Below are positions 57,501 to 64,000 of a DNA stretch of 64,000 bases, piece after piece. A program made the translations under genes and the position numbers. Each line of letters begins with the position of its first letter. Within the stretch, counting starts at the first letter, position 1. Under the pieces are notes generated by a model. That model had not been told where the DNA came from, ran no database searches, and saw only the letters and a list, made by a program, of their open reading frames with translations. This DNA comes from Strongylocentrotus droebachiensis (lineage: Eukaryota > Echinodermata > Echinoidea > Camarodonta > Strongylocentrotidae). The stretch covers positions 177,639 to 241,638 of the forward strand of contig JAVYIG010002536.1 of NCBI GenBank assembly GCA_035222895.1, given 5' to 3'.

Positions 57501-60445
57501 TCAGTGAATTTCCGCCATCTTATCCCGCCTCCACCTACCATCCCTGTCGTGTTCATCACACTGAGTGTGATATTATATCCAATATGTATTGTCTTTGTAA
57601 AACGACCATCACCGGGTTGCAAATGGCCTATCAAAAAACAAAACACCAAAGAAATAAGAAATTAAAACTCGACATCATCTCACATTTTAATCATATTTGT
57701 TCTGATTCATTGAAATTTCGTCATCCTTTCATATTCTGTCACTTTCTTTCCCTCTCACTCAATTTATCCTCCGTAATTTTTATATTGTCAGTGGCTTACA
57801 ATTCTTAAAAAATAACAGTAGGGAATAACGTTTTTTTAATAATTCATAATTTTATGGTATTTTTAGGTCTGGAGTGTTTTGAGTTTCAACGTATTCAGAA
57901 AATTTCCTTTTCAAACGTATTTACATTTAGTTCAATGTTTGTTGTCGTATATAAACGTAAATACATATGTGTAATCCTAATATACGTACGGGTAGAAAGA
58001 AGAATGCCAAGAGGAACAGATATCCTTCTACTGGCTGTCACCGCAGAACATTCGAAAAATCCCAGGCCGTCCAAAGTAGCTGGAAGAGTCTGCCTTAACA
58101 CTACAGGTGATACATCATTGCTGTCTCCTGGAGCTGTGTAACTATCGGAAGTTATAGACGCTGTCAGACGGACGAGTCTTCTGGTAGAGAATGTGAGAAT
58201 CTCTTCATTCTCTGATCCGAGTAGACAGAGAAATGAAGCATTCGGCAGATCTCCTCCGTAGGGGGATGTAGTAGCCGCCATTAAACGTACGGGAAGGATC
58301 GGAAGTGGATCTATGGGAAAATCATTATATCTTTCAAGTGATTAAGTCAGGTATTAAGTAATAGGGTAAATATATATAACGGTGATAAGGCAATGATTTC
58401 TCCCAGTCTAAAACCTTACATTTTCTCCCTTATGATAACTTCTAGTACTTGTTTAGTACAAAGCAATTGTCAAACATATATTTTCTAACAAAGTTACCTT
58501 CACCTCTAAAACTAGTGGTCTACAAAATAATGTATGGGAAACACAATCTTAATGAAATATGATACTTTATGAAGTCACGTTTCCCTCTGGTTATCAACTG
58601 TAGATAAGGCCTAAATATCTAGGAATTTTTAATAAATATTAGACAAATTTTATATTTCATATGATAAATTGTGCCTTAAAACAAGGGTACAAGCATAGAT
58701 TTCAATGGTTGATATTCTGTTTGAAGGGGAAACCAATCATGGATTTAAAGCACTGGGTACAAAATATTAGAATGTCATCAGTCGATATATTGTTTCGTTT
58801 GTTACATTTAGAATTTAATGTAATAAGGTGGAACGTGCATCATTTGAGCATAGACTATCATAAAGGAGTACCCCTCACTGAATATAGAGAGTAGAATATA
58901 ATGCCAATACTCACTCGGAGGTTTTTCACATGCGAACCTGAGGTAGGATGTACATGGTAGTTTTCTCCATCCATTATCAACCTGCTGATGAACACATCTT
59001 TCACTCTCAAATAGAGTTGCATCACCATTCGACCAAGCTGGAAATCTGGAAAGGTAAAATATGTTCCAAGCAGCAACGTATTATCATAGTGTTAATAAAA
59101 TAAATATTTTCAAATAAAATAAATATTTTACTTTATATCGCATAATCACTCCTTTGTTTGAAAGCGAAATGTCACCGGTTTGATTCGAGCTGCAATTATA
59201 ATGTATATTAATTAAAAAGTAAATGTACATTTGCCTTTCTTTCAAATCATGATCAGGGCTTGTATTTTAGGCTCCATGACATCCACATGAAAATACTTAC
59301 AAATAAAAAATAAAGTTTCCACTTTTTTTATGGGCGGTGCCATCAATCCATTAGAAAACCAATCTTAAAGATAATAGTGAGTTCTGGTCATGCGATTGCA
59401 TTGTGAAAGAAACGATGGGGAATCGATCAGAAAAGATTGATCATGTAGCATGTAAGTATTGATGTGTACTGCAAGGTTCTGGAGTCATCAAAATGATAAG
59501 AGTAACAAAGTAATAAGCACTGTACACAGAAATATGTATATGGGACTACACAAATGGTGTCGGGGCTACCAACCTTGATTTCCTAATCTGTCTATGCTCA
59601 TTACTCAGCCAGTAGGCCTATACATTTTCTACCAAAATTGTTTGGCAAATGACATTTAATTGTAATCTTGAACATTCAGTGTAAGTTTCGTTTGATTCTG
59701 TGAGAATTCATTTTCCTTTTTTTTAACCAATGTCAATTTGCTCCTCAGCTAATCATGTTATTAAAGTTACATACTAGTTTCTACCTATTGCATTCTGTCT
59801 GCAACATGATATGACCGCAGTTTGTCATTAGTAGGGCATGTGAGATATTGTTGTGTGTGTATATGAATAATACAGTTCAACACATACTCATTATTGTCGA
59901 GTTGAGTGCCATCAATCCATTGGAACGTGCCCTTTTGGTTGATATCATCCAGTCCAAACCAATACGAGTTATCTCCAGCCAGCTTCATGAGATGCATCTG
60001 ATGAAAGTGTTAGGAGGATGAATCAGAAAAGTAAAATCACCAAGCATTATTTTTAATGTGCCATGATGAGATATCATTTTGCTTCCCTATCATGCTGCTC
60101 TATAATACCTTTTACACCCTTTTCTGATTGTTTTCACATAATCTAAAATGATATTTATTTCCTTTACTTTTACTTCTGTTCTTTATTTTCTATTTATTAC
60201 ACACACAATTGCTAATTTAATGCCCTTTTAAGTTTTAATAACGTTTTATTCATACATTCCATACTTTGAATAAAACTTGTTGATATAGCGACGGGTCCTT
60301 ACATTGATAACTTCTGTTTTAGGCTGGGCAAGATCACCTCCTTGAGCCTGGCATTACTTTCTAGCAAACGAGTATGACTTCATCGAGGATTGAGAGATAT
60401 AGTACAGGGTTCCATCAAGCCGACTCCACTCATTTTCAGGAACAT
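36439..60445 (-). CDS. Gene B: Tie-like ectodomain receptor tyrosine phosphatase with N-terminal C-type lectin module (5' end not found)
   Basis: Thirty exons join in one frame over 4,706 nt to a TAA at 36439: CTLD 60445-60303, 59997-59888, 59045-58915; Ig 58310-57990, 57627-57346; EGF 56683-56549, 55730-55581, 55057-54926, 54517-54347, 53947-53816; Ig 51117-50836; FN3 50350-49988; TM 48905-48710; juxtamembrane 48382-48303, 48006-47777; D1 46754-46667, 46204-46128, 45535-45499, 45289-45192, 44312-44187, 43989-43841, 43315-43180, 42493-42344; D2 41625-41526, 40694-40630, 39941-39813, 38981-38856, 38070-37919, 37402-37267; tail 36717-36439. It should dephosphorylate phosphotyrosine proteins at the membrane via D1. 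The ectodomain matches gene A module for module. One in-frame TAA (60356-60354) lies in the first CTLD exon. No signal-peptide exon was found upstream. The fusion of this ectodomain to PTP domains rests on collinearity, matching phases and strand, not on a transcript. Confidence 0.85.
37267..41625 (-). CDS. Gene B exons: PTP domain D2 (probably regulatory)
   Basis: Six exons, about 236 codons. The fold motifs remain: K-N-R-Y-G-N, F-I-N-A-S, D-F-W-S-M-V, C-A-Q-Y-W-P, and H-C-L-S-G-A-G-R-T-G with the Cys and Arg. The acid loop reads W-P-K-H-G in place of W-P-D, and the Q loop reads Q-T-E instead of Q-T-Q. In receptor PTPs with two domains, D2 usually shows such losses and works in stability, dimerisation or substrate docking. 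Low residual activity cannot be excluded because the Cys is present. Confidence 0.9.
39235..39612 (+). repeat. (CTA)n microsatellite, about 375 bp, in a gene B intron
   Basis: Almost pure ACT/CTA triplets with CTT, GCT and TAT variants. It lies between D2 exons 39941-39813 and 38981-38856. Frames of poly-Leu and poly-Thr here are artefacts. Confidence 0.95.
42344..46754 (-). CDS. Gene B exons: PTP domain D1 (catalytic)
   Basis: Eight exons give about 287 codons with all class I PTP motifs: substrate loop K-N-R-Y-K-N, F-N-A-S-Y-I, D-D-F-W-R-M-V-W, Q-Y-W-P, the acid loop W-P-D-K-G-V-P, the signature H-C-S-A-G-V-G-R-T-G (split by the phase-2 intron at 43841/43315), and Q-T-Q-E-Q-Y for the Q loop. 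The nucleophile Cys, the P-loop Arg and the general-acid Asp are all present, so D1 should be an active phosphotyrosine phosphatase: the Cys forms a phospho-enzyme and the Asp acts as acid then base. Exon phases fit without stops. Confidence 0.93.
42715..42985 (+). mobile_element. tRNA-derived SINE in a gene B intron
   Basis: Head: CGTGATCGAGTGGATATGTC (A box area), GACTGTCGATTACAAGGTCC, GCGGTTCGAGTCCC (B box). Body: AATGGGTACCTGGCAGG, AAGCGCCGTAATGGC; 3' tail of AT-rich triplets (ATTATTAT). It lies between D1 exons 43315-43180 and 42493-42344. Confidence 0.8.
44405..44735 (-). mobile_element. tRNA-derived SINE (minus orientation)
   Basis: Head at 44735-44665: GGCTTAGTCGTAGTGTAGTA, ATTAGTTCGATCCCCGAC (B box). 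Body runs to TAAAGCGCC and a tail at 44405. It lies between D1 exons 45289-45192 and 44312-44187. Confidence 0.7.
45770..45850 (+). repeat. (GT)n/(GC)n microsatellite
   Basis: GTGTGTGTGTGCGCGCGCGCG with nearby GTGTGT runs, in a gene B intron. Confidence 0.9.
47016..47545 (+). mobile_element. Dispersed element between D1 and the juxtamembrane exons
   Basis: Begins (TAATAA)n, CAAAGCATTTATTAAGCGCT; contains GTGCGTTTTCAGCAAGGACT, TTATTCCAAAAGATAGGGGC and AGGTTCAAGGGTTAACTGC. It shares its start with 35435-35530. Class not assigned. Confidence 0.5.
47777..48905 (-). CDS. Gene B exons: mucin-like stalk, transmembrane helix and juxtamembrane segment
   Basis: Exon 48905-48710 starts with a Pro/Thr/Ser stalk (T-T-P-S-P repeated), then a Gly-rich linker, then a hydrophobic helix of about 20 residues (A-V-G-A-I-L-V-I-F-I-V-I-I-V) ending in L-K-R-R, a stop-transfer signal. 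It ends phase 2 (CGAAG|GTTTGT). Exon 48382-48303 must use the acceptor TTTCAAAG|A behind a pyrimidine tract; the closer AAATAG would put a stop in the phase-2 frame. Exon 48006-47777 carries R-Q-P-I-P-V-A-Q-F and F-S-E-E-F-H, the conserved juxtamembrane wedge before a receptor PTP domain. Confidence 0.83.
49000..49987. other. Gene B intron between FN3 and transmembrane exons
   Basis: 49105-49200 holds a fragment of a dispersed repeat (TTTTAATCGGAATTTGCTCA ... GGGGTGGACTTCCTCCTTAA) that also occurs inverted near 31980-32110 (GAAGAAGTCCACCCTGATAA). 49810-49930 is a GA-rich microsatellite. No second FN3 exon seen. Confidence 0.5.
49988..51117 (-). CDS. Gene B exons: third Ig-like and fibronectin type III domains
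   Basis: Exon 51117-50836 (282 bp) codes for an Ig-like domain (I-F-S-C-S-F, then P-I-Y-C-F-I-G-V). Exon 50350-49988 (363 bp) codes for one FN3 domain: F-G-W-R-Q-W, D-G-P-I-V-G-Y-K-I-Y-V, L-E-Q-G-S-T-Y-S-V-Q-I-A-A-I-R-D-G. It has a long insert between strands compared with gene A. Donor ATTC|GTAGGT keeps phase 1. Gene A has at least two FN3 domains, gene B only this one before its membrane exon. Several N-x-S/T sites suggest glycosylation. Confidence 0.83.
51215..53400. mobile_element. hAT-type non-autonomous element with 8-bp TSD, carrying satellite block 2
   Basis: GTACAAGG at 51207-51214 and 53401-53408 flanks termini CAGTGGCGTA (left) and TACGCCAGTG (right). An 8-bp duplication with short TIRs of the CAGTGGCGTA type fits hAT elements. 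No transposase frame is present. Inside lie a second CAGTGGCGGATCCAGG end at 51390, and the tandem satellite at 52020-53030. It sits in the intron between gene B EGF-like 5 and Ig3. Confidence 0.82.
52020..53030. repeat. Satellite block 2, same unit as 25.1-26.7 kb
   Basis: About nine copies of the unit with CGCGCGAAGCGCGGAAGC, ATTATTAGAGAAAGAAGACG and CTTGTCTGAATTCAGT, spaced 80-117 bp. Confidence 0.9.
53816..56683 (-). CDS. Gene B exons: five EGF-like modules
   Basis: Five phase 1-1 exons, each one EGF-like repeat: 56683-56549 (E-C-P-Y-G-R-W, C-Y-N-G-G-V-C, C-I-C-P-P-G), 55730-55581 (F-G-W-D-C, I-C-L-P-D-P-Y-G-C-T-C), 55057-54926 (F-G-A-D-C, C-H-C), 54517-54347 (G-Y-F-G-S-N-C, lengthened C-terminal half) and 53947-53816 (C-S-K-T-C-H-C, W-T-G-D-K-C). 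They pair one-to-one with the gene A EGF exons. Vertebrate Tie receptors have three EGF repeats; five here is an expansion or the older state. The last exon must use the acceptor TTTAG|TT at 53947: the nearby TTTCAG six bases downstream would create a TGA at the junction. Confidence 0.86.
54150..54300 (+). repeat. (AAT)n microsatellite and SINE tail
   Basis: AATAATAAT repeats with ACATTTATAG words, ending in TTATAGAGCGCAAAAACTAT, a SINE-tail-like piece. Lies 50 bases from the EGF-like 4 exon donor. Confidence 0.7.
57346..58310 (-). CDS. Gene B exons: first and second Ig-like domains
   Basis: Exon 58310-57990 (321 bp) has acceptor CCATAG|AT and a donor read as ACCC|GTACGT; its Ig cysteines are in S-F-L-C-L-L and G-F-F-E-C-S-A. 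Exon 57627-57346 (282 bp) has acceptor GATAG|GC and donor AAGG|GTTCGA; it carries W-R-K-F and S-D-A-G-V-Y-V without a cysteine pair. Both are phase 1-1. They align in order with gene A exons 23771-23466 and 21714-21439. In Tie-type receptors these domains lie at the ligand-binding end. Confidence 0.77.
58311..58914. other. Gene B intron between CTLD and first Ig exon, nothing seen
   Basis: No repeat or exon recognised. The plus-strand frame at 58661-58894 shows no known domain. Confidence 0.4.
58915..60445 (-). CDS. Gene B exons: C-type lectin domain with an in-frame stop
   Basis: Three exons, 60445-60303 (phase 1 to 0), 59997-59888 (0 to 2), 59045-58915 (2 to 1), form a complete short-form CTLD of about 128 codons: E-W-S-R-L-D-G, L-Y-Y-I-S, S-F-A-R-K, C-Q-A-Q-G-G-D-L-A, Y-W-F-G-L-D-D, F-Q-W-I-D-G, A-W-S-N-G, E-R-C-V, W-R-K-L-P-C, F-A-C-E-K-P. 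The four disulfide cysteines are present. The EPN/QPD and WND calcium-sugar motifs are missing, so classic calcium-dependent sugar binding is unlikely. A TAA at 60356-60354 falls between S-F-A-R-K and the first disulfide cysteine. The module is phase 1-1 and splices in frame to the first Ig exon. It could be a live lectin extension with an assembly error, a module usually skipped, or a remnant of another gene. Confidence 0.75.
59376..59560 (+). mobile_element. Partial MITE related to 20217-20616
   Basis: GTGAGTTCTGGTCATGCGAT and TGGAGTCATCAAAATGATAA, TGTATATGGGACTACA match the element at 20225-20425. Confidence 0.75.
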
Positions 60446-60716
60446 CTAAATGTAGATTATATTATAAGAAGATGATTGCCATTATTAGATATTGTTCGTG
60501 TTTTGAGACAGGAAGAAGAGAGAATTTCAAGCCATTAAGTATCATTGAATTATATAGTCATACTGATAAAACATGTGACGAGAGATGAGAAGATCGTCTC
60601 CGGCATGGTTCTATTCTAACCTATTCCTCTCCACCCAGGTGTTTTGGTACCCTGTAGTATGCAAACCTTTTCTTTGTTGGGTTTACAAAAATGACACCTG
60701 GCTATAGACCGCTATA

Positions 60717-61596
60717 CAGTGCGTCCCAGAAAAAACGAAACCGAGAAGTATCGATGTTCTATCATAACTTAATCACAACTATAATTAATGAATGATACAT
60801 ATTTGGAAAGCTTAGAGTCTCCTTTTTCATGTGATGCTACTCACATAATGCATATTTCACGCATGAGTGATTAAAAGCAATTTGAAGGAAGGAAACCAAA
60901 AAGACGTTTGGCGGGCGGTATCTGAATTTCGAAGAAAAATTCACATTTCTAGAAAGTTGAGTTTCTGCCCTTTCATATGACACCTCAATCAGGAAAAAAG
61001 AGCGAGGAATGACAAAGTTCTGTTTGTTTAAAGTAGTGCTTGCATTTCCATAATTTTATTAAACGAATTCGTTTTCACTGGCTGCCTGCCGTATCAATAA
61101 ACAAAATTAACAAAAGACTTAACTCCGTTTCGTTGACAATCAGCCGTCGACGAGAGTCTTCATGCATGGCTGATTGTCAACGAAACGGAGTTAAGTCTTT
61201 TGTCAAATCTGCTTTTTGCTACGGCAGGCACCCAGTGAAAACGAATTCATTTGTTAAAATTATGAAAATGTAAGGGCTACTTTAAGCAAACAGAACTTTG
61301 TTATTCCTGGCTCATTTTTCTTGAATGAGGTATCATATGAAAGAGCAGAAAATGAACTTTCTAGAAATATGAATTTTTCTTTGAAATTCAGATACCGCCC
61401 GCGCAATTACTTTTTGGTTTCCTTCCTTCAAATTGCTTTTAATCACTCATGCGTGAAATATGCATCACGTGAGTAGCATCAACTAAAAGAGGAGACTCTA
61501 AGCTTTCCAAATATGTATCATTCATTAATTATGGTTGTAATTAAGTTATGATAAAACATCGATACTTCTCGGTTTCGTTTTTTCTGGGGCGCACTG
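60717..61596. mobile_element. 880-bp near-perfect palindrome (TA-flanked foldback element)
   Basis: Ends CAGTGCGTCCCAGAAAAAAC and its complement GTTTTTTCTGGGGCGCACTG are flanked by TA on both sides. The arms of about 430 bp pair throughout (AACTCCGTTTCGTTGACAAT with ATTGTCAACGAAACGGAGTT at the centre). TA duplication and a CAGT start fit a Tc1/mariner-type MITE. No transposase is encoded. Confidence 0.9.
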
Positions 61597-61599
61597 TAT

Positions 61600-63750
61600 A
61601 ATACTCCTCAGATAGTGGAGAATGTGCAGACAGTGTGTGTGTGTGGACAAACCTTGATTTGATGACTGAGATAATAATAAAACACTTAGAGATATTGTGT
61701 ATGCAGCGCTAAATAAATATCAGTTTAAGTAAATTTGTTAACATGCATATGCATACGTGTTTAGACATGACAACTGATAACATTATTAAAGTCAACATTT
61801 TCAGCAAATACGTAATATTAATAACAAGGCAATCACGGGATCGTGTCTCGCCCACCTGTGAAAAAATTATCTCAATGTTTCAAAAGAGCATTCCTGACCT
61901 AATTTTAGTTCCGCTTTATTTGTGACAAGAGATTAACCCTAATAAGGCCGGGTGCCATTATAGCCCCCCCCCCCCCTCCACAATTTGTCTGATTGTTCGG
62001 GAACGCATTTGGATGGCGCCCCGCCGCTCGCGGACCTTTTTCTCTCGAGTCTTGAGCATCTTTTAAAAGATTTTTTTTGAAAATCGGACCTACAGTTACA
62101 AGGTCACGTGACCTTTTGTCTTTGCATGTCAACCCAAAAATCGCTCATTTCGTGATTTGTGTACAAAACATATGGAAATGTATTTTTTTCGAAGAATTGG
62201 TTCAAACATTGGTTATTGGGTCTTGTTTAAAGTTTAGGGGTTGTTTTGGGAGTCAAAATAGTTGAATTGTAGTAAGAAATGAAATAAAACAACAAAAACA
62301 ATAAAATACATAAGTTAACAAAAACAAAGAAATACATAAGAATTAACAAAACAAGAGATAACATAAGGAATAAGCTGGCTCTTCCAAATTTGTTGTCGTG
62401 TTATTATTCCAAATGGTCTAATGAATATAATGTAGTGAAAAATAATGCTTAAATATGAATAATATATGATTTATGGGTAAAAATGTGATTTTTATGACCA
62501 TATTTGTATAAATTATGCAAATGGGTGATTTTTTCAAAAAAATTGAAATCATCATAGTATTCTATACACTTCACTTGACATGCGTGCACATATTCGCGGA
62601 GATCGGCCGTTTCAAGTCCGAGATCTTAAGGGGGGCAAAATGCCCCCCCCCCCCCGGCCAAACTAAGACCTCAAATAGCCCGGCCGTTTTAGGGTTAAGG
62701 CAAATAAACTATATCATATGACCTCAAATGCCCTTTGACCTTAGCATATGACCCCCACTATACCGTGAAAGTACTCCAAGTGCATATGTGACCTAAGAAT
62801 GGTCACAAAACGATTAACGGCTGCAAAATAACTTTTCCCAAGATAATTTTCCAGGTAAACTTGAACATATGACTTCAAATGACCTTTGACCTTATCATGT
62901 AACCCTTGAAAGCAGCACATAGTGTGAAGGTCCCCCGAGTGCAGTTGTGACCGAAGTTTGGTCACAATAGGATTGACGTTGCGAGGTTACTTGTCACGAT
63001 ATAATTTTGCAGGTACACTTTGTGACGGACGACGGACGGACTGACGCCATTTGGATCCCGTAGTCTCACCTCCACCTTCCATGGGCGAGACAATAACAAT
63101 GGTTTTGGCATAGTGCACATCATATTATCATATGAAATTATGCTCTTCCAAACGATATTGGATATTAATAGCCCCGCCTTTAATCGATGTTCTTAACGCT
63201 CAGTGCATTCAACAAATAAATCATATGAATTACCCACTTACTACAAGTCTTGGTCGAGCCTGTGGAGACGTAATTAACGTCTTACCAGAGGACATTAGTG
63301 ATGTAGCAAGGATTCGATTCCTATCTGTGTAGCATATAGGACAAGATGCATAAGATTTTCTTCAGTTGTGAAGTAAGCAAGTTTTTAAAGCCAGTCGCTT
63401 TGCATCCTCGCATATTTTTTCTTCTTCATTTGTTCGTCTTTTAACATGTTAATCTAAGTTAGAATTTTAGCGCTTTCCAGGGGTTCAAACATTAAACAAA
63501 AACACACAAAAATCCCTTTTAGCATCGGGTTCTAGCATATAAGTTACATCGGGATCTTTGTAACTTATCCGCATGGGTCAAACTCGCTTATCGGGGGGGG
63601 GGGGGGGGTGTAAATTAAATCACAACAAAAATTGAAAGTTTATGCAACTCGACAACAGTGGATTAACGGTTCTCGGTTCATTCAACAGAGTTTTAAGCAA
63701 CTAGAAAGAGAGTGAGAACACAAAACACATATGGGCGATGAAACAGAAAC
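61600..63750. other. Repeat-rich DNA upstream of gene B's CTLD
   Basis: Contains the GACCTTTGACC dispersed repeat (62700-63050), C and G homopolymers (61965, 62641, 63594) and a short AACAAA-rich tract. I looked for a minus-strand signal-peptide exon with a phase-1 donor and found none convincing. Confidence 0.5.
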
Positions 63751-63759
63751 GACCTTACA

Positions 63760-63985
63760 TGTGTGTTGGCTCAGTCTGTAGAGCGTCCGCCTCACAACCG
63801 GGAAGTCGTGGGTTCGAACCCCGGCCGCGTCATACCAAAAGACGTTAAAAGACGGGAGTTGCAGCTACTTCTTTGGCGTTCAACAATAAGGGATGGAGCA
63901 ACGTCGATATGGCGCTGCTCAGTGGCTGTCGGGCTCACGATCAATTATTGGGCAAAAAGAATTTCCATTTTCGGTTTAACTTAAT
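63760..63985 (+). mobile_element. tRNA-derived SINE
   Basis: Head: TGTTGGCTCAGTCTGTAGAG (A box), CGTGGGTTCGAACCCC (B box), then ACCAAAAGACGTTAAAAGAC and TGGCGTTCAACAATAAGGGA. Confidence 0.75.
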
Positions 63986-64000
63986 AAAATTTGGAGTGGA

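Noticed and set aside
58915..60445. CTLD exons as an independent lectin gene
   Set aside because: Not excluded, but the module ends in phase 1 and splices in frame to Ig1 on the same strand, with no stop codon after the last CTLD exon, so joining to gene B is simpler.
62741..62965. 74-codon minus-strand frame upstream of gene B as a first exon
   Set aside because: Lies in the GACCTTTGACC dispersed repeat; no signal peptide character and no phase-1 donor.
63760..63840. Possible functional tRNA gene
   Set aside because: A and B boxes are present but the arms do not fold into a clean cloverleaf and the sequence continues into a SINE body. The same holds for 4422-4500, 11225-11290, 36110-36180, 42715-42790 and 44665-44735.

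Overview
This window looks like animal genomic DNA, most likely from an echinoderm of sea-urchin type. It is AT-rich, its genes are split into short exons with long introns, and it is full of tRNA-derived SINEs, foldback MITEs and homopolymer C/G tracts. The species call rests on the repeat style and gene content only. No bacterial features (operons, Shine-Dalgarno sites, CRISPR) are present.

Two related genes lie head to tail on the minus strand. I rebuilt both exon by exon from splice sites and intron phase; nearly every ectodomain module is a phase 1-1 exon. Gene A runs from its signal-peptide exon (28251) to beyond the left edge, with 12 exons and about 758 codons visible: signal peptide, Ig, Ig, five EGF-like modules, Ig, FN3, FN3. 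Its membrane and cytoplasmic part is outside the window. Gene B runs from 60445 (5' end not found) to a stop at 36439, with 30 exons and about 1,567 codons: a C-type lectin domain (CTLD), Ig, Ig, five EGF-like modules, Ig, FN3, a transmembrane helix, a juxtamembrane segment, two tandem tyrosine phosphatase domains (D1 with full catalytic motifs, D2 lacking the WPD aspartate), and a tyrosine-rich tail.

The main observation is that the ectodomain order and several motifs (the C-L-P-D-P-Y-G-C EGF module, the ECP-G-W / CYNGGVC / CICP EGF module, the Ig-Ig-EGFn-Ig-FN3 order) are those of Tie/Tek angiopoietin receptors, which carry a tyrosine kinase in known animals. In gene B the same ectodomain leads into a tandem phosphatase. 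Gene A has the same ectodomain with more FN3 repeats, and whether it ends in a kinase or a phosphatase cannot be read here. If A is a Tie-type kinase, the locus would hold a kinase and a phosphatase receptor with shared ligand-binding architecture. The gene B lectin module carries an in-frame TAA, so it is either a decaying extension, an alternatively skipped module or an assembly error.

Layout: 1-1060 A/G-rich minisatellite; 1613-6568 FN3 and third Ig exons of gene A; 6.6-16.4 kb one large intron with retroelement remnants, MITEs and a 1.5 kb tandem duplication; 16.4-23.8 kb EGF and Ig exons of gene A; 23.8-28.2 kb first intron of gene A, with a satellite block split by a retroelement-like insertion; 28.2-36.2 kb intergenic, repeat-rich; 36.4-48.9 kb cytoplasmic exons of gene B; 49-58.3 kb gene B ectodomain; 58.9-60.4 kb CTLD exons; 60.7-64 kb repeats, including an 880-bp palindrome.
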